NCBI GenBank assembly: GCA_963971425.1
Contig: OZ020521.1
Span: 4,543,519-4,607,518, forward strand
Direction of reading: 5' to 3'
Length of the DNA: 64,000 nucleotides
Source: Bryoerythrophyllum caledonicum
Lineage: Eukaryota; Streptophyta; Bryopsida; Pottiales; Pottiaceae
Position 1 is the stretch's first letter, and each line of letters opens with the position of its first letter. The notes under the pieces are model-generated. The model made no database searches. It worked only from the letters and a program-made list of their open reading frames with translations, and had not been told where the DNA came from. Below, one piece after another: positions 48,129 through 60,059 of the stretch. The position numbers were made by a program, and so were the translations under genes.

Positions 48129-48544
48129 TCCAATAGGACGTATACACCAAGACCATCTGTCCGCGTCCAACATCCGCATCTTGCATTCCGTCCGCGCCCC
48201 AAGTGCCCACCCTGCACTTTCATTCATGCCAAGACGTCCGTGCCCTATCCATCCGTCTGCGCCCAACGTTCATTCCCTGCCCTTCTGTCCGCACCTTGAT
48301 GTAGATGTCCGCGCCCTGACCTTTTGTTTGCGCCCCACTAAAATGATGTCCGCACCATGTCTTTTATCGGCGCCCTATCCCACGTCCCCGTCCCTACAAA
48401 TTCCGTCCCCGCCCAACGTTCTTTCTGGCCGCCAAGTTGCCCTTTTTTACCTTATCAAACAGTCAACTACATATTGACAACATCGGACGGGCGGGACCGC
48501 TACTGGACGGGTGAACCGGACGTTCGCTCAGTATAACAACCCTG
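48129..48544. mobile_element. End of a second hAT-like repeat-rich element
   Basis: Degenerate GTCCGCGCCC-type repeats (48,129-48,440) lead into a GGACGG-rich subterminal stretch that ends ACAACCCTG at 48,544. That is the same terminus, with the same GGACGG subterminal motif, as the left end of the 57,342-61,444 element read in reverse. The copia integrase frame starts immediately to the right. The partner terminus was not found, so the element is incomplete or its other end has diverged. Confidence 0.55.
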
Positions 48545-50672
48545 GTTTGCACTAAATAATAAATTTTTCCTCATTCCGCAAAATGTCTATATTTTTGCTT
48601 TGCAATACCATTTGTTGTGGTGTGTGGGGTAATGTGAGTTGTTTTCTTATATCATTTTGTTTGCAGAGAAGATTGAATTCAGTGGACATGAATTCTCCAC
48701 CCCTATCTGTCCTAAGGCATGATAATAGTAGTGTAGTCTTTTTTTTCTTCATTCTTCTAAATTCATGAAAGACTGTAAATGTCTCGCTCTTAGAGGGTAG
48801 AAAATAGATCGAGGCCCTTCAAGAATAGTTGTCGATGAATGTAAGTATATACCTATTGCCGATGAGTGACTTATATGGAAACGGTCCACACAAATCTGAA
48901 TGTATCATCTCCATAGGTTGAGTGATATTGGTGAGACTAAATTTTGGTATTGGATGGATATGTTGTTTCCCGAGCATGCAAGATTTGCACATGGTGTTTG
49001 CCTTTTGAAGAGGTGGTATCCCTATTGCCATGTCTTGATGTGCCATATGTGAGTGCCATAAATCCGTTTAATCTTGGGAAGTAGAACCGATTAAGTTAAT
49101 ATATTGTAGAAACTTGGCTTGGGCTCTTGCTAGCAAAGAAATTAATCGATGAAGACTGTTTGCGCTATTGCAAGTCCCTGTAAAGAGGATCTGAGTTCTG
49201 CTGCCTTTGGCAAATATCCAACAGTTACGAGGTCCAAAAGGGGTGAGGTGTCCCTCGTCGGCAAGCAAGTTGCCAACAGATAGTAAATTCTTACGTATAC
49301 CCGGTACATAGAGAACGTGAGGAATGATTTTATTGCCTTGAAGATTAACAGCTCCTTGAACCGCTACAAATACGGCACGACCTCCCACAGTCGTGACTTG
49401 GGATTTCTAATCCTTTCGTACATTTGTCAAAAGGTCTCTATTACCCGTCACATAGGTAGTGGCCCTTGAATCTAGATATGAGTCTTCTTATAGATTAAGA
49501 AGAGAAGTCTTAGCAATGCATATATACCTCATGGATTTCAGCGGAGGAATCGCCTTGGTCATCGTTTGTTTCTTCTTCTCCTACTATCAAGTTGGCTTGT
49601 GATTTTCGTCGCCAGGTAAGTTGGTTGTATCCCCTTCTCAAGCTCAAGAGCCTTGATAGTTTTTTAAGCTTTCTAATGTATCTCAATCAGGCGCCAAGTA
49701 ATCCAGAGCTCCATATTCATGGTAGACTCCGCTGCTGCTGCCCTTGGAAGAGTTACTGCTGCTCCGACTGGTCTTTGTTTCCTTGTTGTCTTTACGTTTT
49801 GAGGGCTTGCTGGAACGTCCACGTCCCGACCGACCTTCACAAGAACTGGACCCTCAATTTGAGCGCCGTTCTTGAGAATTTGAAGTGGAATAATTAGCTT
49901 TTTTGTGGCGAGTGCCTCCTCTTGATCATCTCTTTCCTTCTCATGTGTACAAGTACCGTCTTTGAGAAATACCATGGATTCAAGCTCTGGAAATGTGAGT
50001 TGCTCGTTTTTGGCTGCGGCAAAAGTGGCAACTAGCTACAGAAAAAACAACCATGAAGGTGGGAGACTTGGGAGTACTCTGTCCACGACCTCATTATCTG
50101 GCACTGAAACATTGATGTTAGCAAGCTGTGCAAGTATAGAGTTGACATTTCTAAGATGATCTACAAGTTTCATCTTTTCTAACATTCTCAAATTCCAAAG
50201 CTGTTGTCTAAGATTCATTCTCCTGTTGATTGAACCTTCCTCAAAGAAGGTACGTAACCTAGTCCACACAACCCTACGATCTCTCATGTTCATGATATGA
50301 AGCAAGACGTGCTCCTTCACTGATGCGACAATAATTGCTACTACCTTGTCTCTTTGTTCTTCGAGGTCAGCACTCTTGCTACTGGAGTGGGAAGAAGTCA
50401 ATATTGTCCCTTGCGTAGCAGCTCCCGTGGTGATAGACGTGGCGGACGAATATCTTACATAAAAAAAAATGGGCTGGACACTCCTAGGTAAGCCTAGATC
50501 AATTACCTGCCAGAGCTTATGACCTCTCAAGATAGTGCTAGTTTTATGGCATGGTTTTCTGCACCTTGAAGCCTAGATACCTTAGGGGCATCACAATTTA
50601 TCACGATTGACTCCATCAAACTAGACAATGCTAGTAAAAAAAATTGGTTAGAGGCAACGTGCTCTGATACCA
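48545..50672 (-). pseudogene. Ty1/copia element 1: 5' half (primer site, gag, protease region, partial integrase)
   Basis: The minus strand holds, in order, a tRNA-Met-type primer-binding site (TGGTATCAGAGC, 50,672-50,661) and a gag start ATG at 50,616 that soon meets a stop. A gag body follows at 50,036-50,530 (RRMNLRQQLWNLRM). There is a decayed zinc-knuckle region, then a gag-pre-integrase/integrase start (49,388-48,819) with CKSCMLGKQH and HSDLCGPF, then RTDRGGEF and TPQQM (48,752-48,552). Several stops and frameshifts are present. The integrase is cut at 48,544 by the hAT-like terminus, and RT/RNase H of this element are absent. Its gag is unlike that of the element to the right. Confidence 0.8.
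50661..50672 (-). other. Primer-binding site (initiator tRNA-Met type)
   Basis: On the minus strand this reads TGGTATCAGAGC, the usual plant copia primer-binding site complementary to initiator tRNA-Met. It abuts the LTR at 50,673. It marks the LTR as a 5' LTR for the fragment to the left. Confidence 0.85.
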
Positions 50673-51056
50673 TGTTGAGAAATCAACGAGTGATCTCAAT
50701 TTCTATGATAATTCCTACTGCTCAAATCACTCAACAATCATATACACTGAGAAACACACTAAAGAACACACTCTGCAATTACTCACTTGAATGCACAAAT
50801 GCTTTTGAAGAGCTCTCTCTACTGAACTAAACCAATTGGATAAATCCAAGAGTCAATTAACTAAACATGAGACTGTAGTTCAATTCACCCTGGAACCTTT
50901 CCCTACACATCTACGTGCTTACATCACAATAACTAACTACAGCAATGCAGACAGAAAGCTTATATGTGGAAAACTAAAACCCTAATTATAAAGATGAAAA
51001 ACAAACACATCCAAGTAACAGATGAAAAAACTAAAGAATGTATTTAGAATACAATA
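50673..51056 (-). repeat. Copia LTR shared by two internal regions
   Basis: About 384 bp, ~92% identical by eye to 62,468-62,821. On the minus strand it follows a purine tract (AAGTGGGAG, 51,057-51,065) and ends ...TCTCAACA directly at the primer site. It therefore acts as 3' LTR for the element on its right and 5' LTR for the fragment on its left. The first dinucleotide is TA here and TG in the other copy. Confidence 0.75.
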
Positions 51057-53826
51057 CTCCCACTTGTTCTTTAGTTTAAAAAAAATAGAGGTGAAGTAAA
51101 CTGAAGTCGACAAGAACATATTAGAAAAGGAACGCAAAAGATACATAATCTCCCACTCGTTTATTTCTGTAAAGACATTTTGATCTTATCACGAAGTTGG
51201 AAAAACTTCTCCTTGGGAAGTGCCTTCGTAAAAAGATCCGCAAGTTAAGCGTTGGTATGAATATACAGGACATCGATTTTTCCTTGCTCATATTTTTTGC
51301 GAGAGAAGTAATACTTCCGCTCTATGTGTTTTGTCCTCCTATGAAACTCCGGATTCTTCACTAGACGGATCGCAAATTGATTGTCACATAGAATAATCGT
51401 GCGATCAACTTGAGAAAGCCCAATACTCTTCAGCAAACGTCTAAGCTAGATAGCATCCTATACAGCTTCAGCCAAGGCCACAAACTCTGCCTCGGTAGTT
51501 GAATCTGCCACACATCCATGTTTCTGTGACAACCATGATATTGGCCCATGTGCCAGTTGAAATACTGTATTGGTCCTCGATTTCCTGTCAGTAGTGTCAT
51601 TGGAATAATCAGCATCGACGAAACCAGTAAGCTTCACAGCAGAAACATCTCCGTAGAAGGTGATGCCAAGAAAAATAGTTCCTCCCAAATATTGAAGGGT
51701 TTTCTTCGCAGCCATCCAGTGAGCGACACGAGGTCTTGAAGAATATTGTGCAGAGCGTGTAACTGCGAACGTAATATCCAACCTTGTGAGTACCATGGCA
51801 TACATAAGACAACCGATAGCTTGTTGGTATGGTCCGGTAAATTCCGGATCATCGTCATATAGCTTTTCACAAAGAATACTTTGAGAATCTGCCGGAGTAG
51901 AAATAGGATGACAATTATACATGTCAAAACGATGGAGAACATCTGTAATGTATCGTCCTTGATGAAGCGTTGTAGCATGGTTTTGAGGATCCTAGGACAC
52001 TTGAAAGCCGACAAAGTAATCCATGAGGCCTTGAACAAATTTAAACATCGTCTCCAGGTACTTGATAACATCGGATAGTCTGTGCTTGTCAGTAGAGGCT
52101 GCAAGGCCATCGTCAATGAATATCTCGATGATAATCTTGATGCTAGCATCATGATATACACAAGAATCAACTTCACTCGGTGTGAGATCATAAGTCCGCA
52201 TAAATTGATTGAACTTCAAATTCCACTGTCGGGCACTTTGTTTCAGTCCGTAGAGGCTTTTCCATAATCTGCAAACTAGTTTCTCACAACCAGATGTGAT
52301 GAAACCGTCGGGTTGCAACATAAAAATATCTTCATGTAAATCACCGTTTAGAAAAGCAGTCGCAATGTCAAATTGTAGAAAATGCATTTTCAAAGCTACA
52401 GCTATCGAAAAGATGACTCGAATAGAGGAGTACTTGACCACAGGTGAGAAAGTTTTTGTGTAATCGACTCTTGCACGTTGGGAATAACCTTTTGCTACCA
52501 CTCGGGCTTTAAACCGATCAATTTCTCTAGAAGACTTATACTTGATCTTGTACACCCATTTGCATTGTACCTTAGTACGGCCTGCCAGTAGAGCAACAAG
52601 GTCCCACGTATGAGAGAATCAAATTCACGTTGCATAGCTTGTTGCCAGTCGTTGGAATAGTCAGATTTCATTGCCTCTTTGTACGTAGCTGGCTCCATGC
52701 ATGCTTCCCTTGTCTGTATTAAATATGCATGAGAATCGGATCCTCTTTGGTGCAGCATTAAAACATGATGAGTTGGTTCATCAGCTGTCATTGTGGATGC
52801 ATACATGTCTTCAATAGATCAAAAACGGGGATGAATAGGTTCGCTGGAAAGCTCAGAAACATGATCATGTATATGACGAGGTGTTGAAACGCTAGAATTT
52901 GTAACGCCAAAATCTCCCACTGCTGGTAACTGCGAATTCAGTTCAGACAAAGGACTTGGGTGATAAGGTTGCTCATTATCAGAGAAAATTTCAGAAATCG
53001 GTGGAATGAAGTTGACAGTAGTTGGCAAATCTTGGAGACTGAAAAGAACATGGTTTGAGGTGGAATGGCTATCAATGTTCTGAAACTTTCCACTAGTTTC
53101 ATCAAAAAGCACATCTGAGCTCTCAATAACCTTGTTTGTAGCTAGATTCCAAAACCTCCATCCTTTGCTGGTAATACTGTAGCCTATAAACCGAACTGAT
53201 TTGCCTATAGGATGGAATTTTTGGCGGTGTTTCTCGTCTACAAAAACGTAAGCAAGAGTGCTGAAAATTCTACAGTGAGCAATAGATGGTTTGTGCCCAT
53301 ACCATAATTCATATGGTGTTTGATCTTTGGTTTGAGTATTTATTGTCTTGTCGAGTAAATACACAGCTGTGCATACAACTTCTGTCCATAGGGAGAGGGA
53401 AATATTCATAGCCGTCATCATGCTTCTGGCAGATTTGTAAATTGTCCAATTGTCTCTTTCTATATAACCGTTCTGCTGTGGAGTAAAGGATGTGCTATTG
53501 TCTCGTTTTATCCCATCGAGGTCCAGGAAGTCATCGAATTCTCAATTGTAGAACTCAGATCTACGATCTGATCGAAATTTTTGCACTAAATTCTCTATGT
53601 CCTGGTGAACTATCCGTGTAACTTTCTTGAAGAAAACGAAAGCGTCACTCTTCTGACGAGCAAAGTGAACGAATCTAAAAGAGGTAGCATCATCCTTGAT
53701 AAGGATGTAATAGAGAGATTTTCCAATGGATTCAACTGAATTCTTCCCTGATACATCGGAATGCAGAAACACTCCTAGAGTCAAGGACCGTTGTCGTGTA
53801 GAGAGGGGAGCGCTTTGAGAATTCAC
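51057..53826 (-). pseudogene. Ty1/copia element 2: integrase, reverse transcriptase, RNase H
   Basis: From right to left: the integrase core (53,826-53,542) with HSDVSG and RSDRRSEF, then an in-frame TGA and TPQQNGYIER. The integrase C-terminal part (53,421-52,819) has TPYELWYGHKP. RT (52,555-51,992) has FDIATAFLNGDL and YGLKQS, with FIDD in place of YVDD. RNase H (51,922-51,165) has TTEAEF, HIERKYYF and ADLFTKALPK and ends in TAA. RT and RNase H stay in one frame with stop codons between them; a frameshift separates them from integrase. It is inactive as it stands. Confidence 0.85.
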
Positions 53827-56082
53827 GGGGAATCTGGCTGCAACCGGAATAGATGGCAGGAGAGTCCAGTCGTGTCTTCAATTCTTCTGTTCTTCAAGCC
53901 TTTATATCTTCATATCTTCAACTCTTCAAATAGCTCCCCGTTGGCCTATCATATGGTGGCTTTAAACGGATTAAAGGTAAAGGTAAGGTGATAAGAATCC
54001 ACGGCCTCGGACGGGTAAAATGGGACGACCAGATCACAAGTTGAAACCGTCCGAAAGATTGGCTCCTAAAATTCAAACCTACGGTGACCAGCAATCGCGC
54101 CTCAGCGGTGGGAACAACATAAATACGACCGTGTGGGTGATCAACCCCACTTCACTACAACAAAATTTTCAAAGCAGAATTGAAAAGAACTAGCCTCCAA
54201 ATCCGGCTGGGAATAACAAAATAAAGACAACAAGCCTCCAAATCCGGCTAGAAATAACAAGCCACAAGCTACAACACACGAGTCTTCATGTCTTCTTGTC
54301 TTTAAGTCTTCAAGTCTTCAAATCTTCATGTGTTCAAAAACACAAAGAAACTCGAAAGAAGTGTTCAAAAACACAATGGAAAATCTTCCACCAAGGCTGT
54401 AACCTTCAAACAAGTGCCACAGATGGCTTAAGACTCCAACTACTAAGTGTAATAACTCTTTGGAAAGCTAATACAAATAACTTACACTCCTCCAAATTTC
54501 AAGTCATTCCTAACTACTGTCTGAAAGTTATATGAGTTTAAACTTCCGCCCTTCTAGAAATTCAATCGCTCATAACTTCTTTTTCAAAACTCCAAATCTT
54601 AATTGTAACAGTTTTTTGAAGAGCTATGACAATGGTGCATACACTTTAGAAATCTGAAACCATTTTAAACTACTGTCCAAAAGTTAAGGCTTGTTGAAAC
54701 CTCTGCCCTCTCAATGGATGGCCTCGGATTTTCATAATTTCAAACCTTCATAACTTTTGCAATTCAACTCCAACTAACTTGAATGATAAGTTTATGCAAA
54801 GCTAAACAAAAGTTCTACAACTCCTAAAATTTTCAAAGAGAGACGCAAAAACTACAAACTTTGGTGGCCGCCCAAACGTTTGCTCTTCTTCGTTGGGTGG
54901 CAGCAGACCCTCCTCCACTCACACGCTTGTAACTCTTTGTTTACAACTCCAAATCAAGCGAAAGTAATCTCTTTTGAAGCGCATCTCAAAGAAAAAGAAA
55001 CTCTTACAATTTCATTTCAAATTATTTCTTACAACCAGAGTTATGGCTTATCAAACTCTCGGTTCTCTACACCCACACACACTTCACTCTAAAAGTACAC
55101 TAACTTCTTTTTCCTCCAAAATCCGACTAAGAGGGAGAAAGAAGATGCTTACCTACCCTCTAGACCCCTAAGGTGGATAAGATCAGCCCATGTGCATATC
55201 ACATGGGCCTCAAAACACCCATTGGCCCTAGGAAAATTCAAAAGATAAGTATCTATTTATCTTTTAAGTTCAACAAACCTTTAGAGTTCTAACTAGGAGG
55301 TAAACCACCTTCTATCTACCATCTTTTAATTTCTAACATTCAAATGAAACACAAAATACTTAAATTTAGTACAAAGCTTCAATCAAAATCAAGTAGAGGT
55401 AAAAACTAAAGTCAAAGAATAGTGCTACTCTATCTGCTAGAACTTGAGGATGCGCTTGATAGTCATTGCTATGTAATCAGTACGTTGAGTCTTTGTCAAA
55501 GGGTTCACTGGCCCTTCTAACCAACGATGGTGGCCCGCGCTTATCTCGATTGGGCTAGGTATACAAAAATAATGGTCTTCATTCAGGCCCTCGAAACTCC
55601 CTTCAAATGTCACTTCACGGGTGTCCGGTTCAACACATCCAGTTTGAAGTAAGATTACTAAAACACGAGGGTCCTTTTGGAGATTACCATGCCAACGGTG
55701 CTCAACACGAGGCTGTTTCAACGGACGAAAAGATCCAGCTTCATTTTGTGGGTGAAATGGCAATGGTGTGGAAACTGCCGGCTGGGATGGTTGAATTGGC
55801 AACTGAGACAATGAAAGCTGTAAATCTACCTCCGGTTCAGACTCTAGATCTTGTGACTCCATAAAAATCCTCGAGTTCGATATATTAGTTTGAACTTCAA
55901 ATTCAAACACAAACTCTAAGAACGTATAGGAATATTTCAAATTGGTGAATATTGTTTACGGCTTTCGCCTTTTAAACTATTCCATGAACAATAAGCGTCA
56001 CCTTGAAGCTACTGGAAGCGTCACCAATAAGTTTCGTCCTCCTAATCAAAGATCTTTTAAAAAAGGTAAACAAATAAATATT
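53827..56082. mobile_element. ~2.2-kb insertion inside copia element 2, unclassified
   Basis: Copia coding similarity stops at ~53,826 (integrase core) and resumes at ~56,083 (gag-pre-integrase). The DNA between is not copia. It has short TCTTCAAGTCTTCAAA-type repeats (54,285-54,335), two CCTCCAAATCCGGCT copies (54,195-54,250) and an ORF at 55,437-55,862. No terminal repeats or target duplication were found, so the type is unknown. Confidence 0.5.
55437..55862 (-). CDS. Hypothetical 141-residue ORF within the insertion
   Basis: It opens with ATG at 55,860-55,862 and runs 141 residues. The N-terminal third is rich in Ser/Pro/Gln/Leu (LQLSLSQLPIQPSQPAV). The C-terminal part is more ordered: DPRVLVILLQTG, FEGSFEGLNEDHYFCIPSP, GHHRWLEGPVNP. 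I recognise no domain. It could be a captured gene fragment or an ORF of the inserted element. Its clean frame among decayed copia frames is notable. Confidence 0.35.
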   Translation of the reverse strand: MESQDLESEPEVDLQLSLSQLPIQPSQPAVSTPLPFHPQNEAGSFRPLKQPRVEHRWHGNLQKDPRVLVILLQTGCVEPDTREVTFEGSFEGLNEDHYFCIPSPIEISAGHHRWLEGPVNPLTKTQRTDYIAMTIKRILKF

Positions 56083-57341
56083 TTACACACTGTAGATATT
56101 TACATCATGACACCGTTGCTTATCTGGATCATGCTTATAACTCCCATTTTGTTGTTTTTCCAAGGCACAACCTTCACAAATGGTTCGATCATGTTGTTCA
56201 TCATGGATAATAGGAAAATCTAGTACAGACTTCTTGGTAAACATCTGATGCGTGGTATTAGTGTTTACGTGATTCATTCGCTGATGCCATAGCCCATAGG
56301 GCACTTATACTTTGTTTTATAACAAGATCATCAGGATTCAAAGAAGTAGCAATCTAAGCCACTGAATCAGGAGAGATCACCTGAAACGACATTAGAAACA
56401 ACTTCCCTTGTCTGGTGTCTTCCATAACTGTTGGTCCATGTCATGCGTCTAATTTTAAAGTACAAGTTGAACCACTAGATGTGAACGATAGACCCCTTTC
56501 TATGCCAAGGCCTATCCAGAAAAGATTACGTTTCAGCTGAGGCACAAATAACACATTCTCAAGTGATCCTCGTTTACTAGCGCCCTTGATGTTTCAAAGT
56601 ATACGGATTGTCCCTATTCCCGGAACGTGAAGCTTGCGATTGACTGCCACAGACGCAAACCAGGAACCTTTAGGGATTGATTTAAATGTTGAAAACCAAA
56701 ATTGCTTATCGGTAATGTGTTCTGTTGCACCAGTATGTCCAAATCAGAGGTAAGAAATCAATTCCACTGACAGAAAAAGCCGCAAAATTTGCAGATATTA
56801 CTGTGAAAGCATAGTCCTGGCAGGAGGAATCTCCACACATATTCTGGTCAGATGACGCACGATCTTGGTCAGAGTGAACTGTGGTAACTGCACACGCATA
56901 GCTCCTCTGATAAGATTGTTTGCCCCTGTCGTGATGATAATCACGAGGGGCTGTCTTCATGAAGATTGTCGAGATTGCCTGGGATCATTGCGAGACTGCC
57001 TGGAGTTGTGCTGAGACTGCTTGGATTCGTGCCGAGGTTGCATGGAATCATACTTTGAACGACTAGTATGACTTTCCGTCCGATCACGATAATCATAAGG
57101 TTGGTTTGGATCTGGTTCAGTACAGTCTCTGGCCCAATGACCATATCCACCACATTTATAGCAGACACTGTGGGATTTCAGTTCTTTCACATAGAGGTCA
57201 TCATGTTCCCATTTGAAAAGCTTCGTCACCTTCTTTGTTACAGGTTGTGACTGGTTGAACCGTGAAATAAGCCGTGTCAATCAAATTCTCTTTATCCAGT
57301 TGATTTAGGAGATGCTCCTGCTGTAATAACCGAGTAGTAAT
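56083..57341 (-). pseudogene. Copia element 2: gag C-terminus, protease, gag-pre-integrase
   Basis: The zinc knuckle CYKCGGYGHWARDC lies in the 57,280-56,957 frame. A decayed protease site follows (HTGATEH near 56,720-56,745, where DTG or DSG is expected), in a frame shifted from its neighbour. Gag-pre-integrase has LWHQRMNH and CEGCALEKQ (56,304-56,083). It continues the gag at 61,445-61,973 after the hAT-like insertion. Confidence 0.75.
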
Positions 57342-57499
57342 CAGGGTTGTTCGGCCGTCCGTCCGGTAGTCTCCGTCCGTCTCGCTGTCCGTCCGATAGA
57401 GATTGTTGTCCGTCCGATAAGGGTCAACGCTGGTTTGACCATGACTAGAGGTAAATCAATTTACCCACTGCCACGAAGGCAAATATGTGGCTGACACGT

Positions 57500-58450
57500 C
57501 AACAAGAAGGTCGCGCGCGTACGAACAAGGGCTGGGCGCGTACCTAAGACGGCCGCTCGCGTATCTGACAAGGCCGCGCACATAAGTCAATTTTTTTTTT
57601 TTTTTCCTTATACGCGCCCAGCCCTTGTAAGCATGCGCCCGACCTTTTGGATCGGGCACGTACGTACAAGGGTTGGGCGCATACGTACAAGGGCTGGGCG
57701 CGTACAAACAAGGGTTGCGCACGTTCAAGACAGGGCCGCGCGCGTACGCCAAAAAAACAAATAAATAAATAAATAAAAAATAAAAATAAAAATAAAAATA
57801 AATAAATATATATATATATATATATATATTTTCCTTTGTATGCACCCAGCCCTTGTAAGCATGCGCCCGACCTTTTGGATCGGGCGCGTACATACAAGGG
57901 CTGGGCGCCTAGGCGGGAAAAAAAATAAAATAAAATAAAAATATTTTGGCCGTGCGCGCGCGGCCTCAATAGGTACGCGCGCGTACGTACTAGGGCTGGG
58001 CGCGTACGCCAAATAAATAAAATAAATAAAATTTGGGCGTACGCGGGCGGCTTTGGTAGGTCCGCGCGCGGCCCTTTTAGGCACGCCCCCAACCCTTTTA
58101 AGTTCGCATCCAACCTTTTTGAGTATGCGCCCTACCTCCTTAGGTACCCACGGAACCTCTTTAGATACACGCCCAACCCCTTGAAGTATGGGCCGAACCC
58201 TTGTAAGCATGCGCCTAACCTTTTAAATCGGGCGCGTACGTTCAAGGAATGGGTGCGTGCGATTTTCTTTGTTCTAGGGACGAGCTTAGCCCTTGTAAAC
58301 ATGCGCTTGACCTTCTAGATCGGGCGTGTACGTACAAGGGCCGCACGCGTAAAATGTTTTAATTTTTTTTTTAAAAAAAAATTTAAATTTTTAAAAAAAA
58401 AAATTTGGCGTACGCACGCGGCCCCAATAGGTACGCGCGCGTACCTACCA
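57500..58450. repeat. GCGCGTAC-rich array, left side
   Basis: Degenerate repeats of CGCGCCCAGCCCTTGT, CCGACCTTTTGGATCGGGC and GGGCTGGGCGCGTACG alternate with A- and T-rich runs, including a TAAA/TAAAAA/TA block at ~57,755-57,830. Long open frames here (for example 57,544-58,113 minus) come from the repeats. Confidence 0.85.
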
Positions 58451-58462
58451 GGGGTGGGCAAA

Positions 58463-59880
58463 ACAAATAGAACTCGTCCCCTGTTATTTTGTGTTTTTAA
58501 AATTCCTTTATCTCGTTGAATTATTATTAGTGGCATAATGAAGATGTGGACCATGTATAAGCCTCAGTCCTCCTTGTGCCCACCTTTCCTAAGCTTTTGT
58601 CCACCCCTTATATATATAATGTTGATTCCTTTTCACCAATGTCATCTATTGTCTTTCTTTGATTAAAAGTGTCGTCATTAACTATTATTGATTTCAAAGA
58701 TAGTCAAGGTGTGTGTATCTTTTTATTTACTTTTGGCAATCATGTACACAAAATCATTTATATTTGGCCATGGGCTATGGCCTATTTTAACAAGGATTGC
58801 AACAATTGTTCATGTAATAATTGAATCAAATATTGTAAATGTCATTATAGACTCTAATTTCTTTTTAACCATAGAATGTGTCTTGTGTTCTTGCTTTTTA
58901 TTTTAAGCAATTGACACAAAATTAATTGTAATGATACTAAGAAGAAGTTGATGCGTTCAAATGTAAATATAAATGTCGTATATGCATCTTCATACCTTAT
59001 ACAACTTGCTAAGGTTTCATTGATACATCTAATTATATATCTCAATCACAATTTCTAGTTTAAGCATAGTAAGCATAATGTAAATAATTTGTTTAAGAAC
59101 TTCAAGTATTTGAATGTCCTTACTTTAAATGTCCTTTCTTTAAATGTCCTTTCTTTAAATGTCCTTACTTAAATGTCCTTACTTTAAATGTTTTTATTTG
59201 AAATGTCCTTATTTAAAGTAAGGACATTCAAATACTTGAAGTTCTTAAACAAATTATTTACATTATACTTACTATGCATAAACTAGAAATTGTGATTGAG
59301 ATACATAATTAGATGTATCAATGAAACCTTAGCAAGTTGTATAAGGTATGAAGATGCATATACGACATTTACATTTACATTTGAATGCATCAACTTCTTC
59401 TTAGTATCATTACAATTAATTTTGTGTCAATTGCTTAAAATAAAAAGCAAGAACACAAGACACATTCTATGGTTAAAAAGAAATTAGAGTCTATAATGAC
59501 ATTTACAATATTTGATTCAATTATTACATGAACAATTGTTGCAATCCTTGTTAATTAAATAGGCCATAGCCAATGGCCAAATATAAATGATTTTGTGTAC
59601 ATGATTGCCAAAAGTAAATAAAAAGTTACACACACCTTGACAATCTTTGAAATCAATAATAGTTAATGACGACACTTTTAATCAAAGAAAGACAATAGAT
59701 GATATTGGTGAAAAGGAATCAACATTATATATATAAGGGGTGGACAAAAGCTTAGAAAAGGTGGGCACAAGGAGGACTGAGGCTTATACATGATCCACAT
59801 CTTCATTATGCCACTAGCAATAATTCAACGAGATAAAGGAATTTAAAAAACACAAAATAGTAGAGGGCGAGTTGTATTCG
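58463..59880. repeat. ~1.4-kb palindrome with ~670-bp arms
   Basis: The left arm is 58,463-59,130 and the right arm 59,211-59,880, near-perfect complements. The same 63-residue frame can be read from both arms in opposite directions (59,045-58,854 minus and 59,296-59,487 plus). The 80-bp spacer is made of GTCCTTACTTTAAAT-like direct repeats. Transcription would yield a long hairpin RNA. Confidence 0.92.
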
Positions 59881-60059
59881 TGTTGAGCATAGATGTGTAT
59901 GCAAAGGAGATTGATAAGTGTGCAAGGAGGCATGCGACTATATAAGAAGGGCGGGTCACTACAAAAGAACAGCGGGCGGGTAGACAAGGAGTGAGGGCAA
60001 ATTAGTGAAAAAGGAGGGGGGAAAGAGGGGGGGATTATGGGGCAAGCGATTCAAGAGGA

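Noticed and set aside
53790..56105. TGTAGA at both edges as the target duplication of the 2.2-kb insertion
   Set aside because: Only six bases, the copia frame does not resume cleanly across them, and no terminal repeats adjoin.
57544..58210. Long minus-strand frames (161-189 codons) in the GC-rich array
   Set aside because: Repeat-derived in all frames, with homopolymer Lys/Phe/Tyr runs from A/T tracts and recurring GLGA/RARS-type units. No protein signature.
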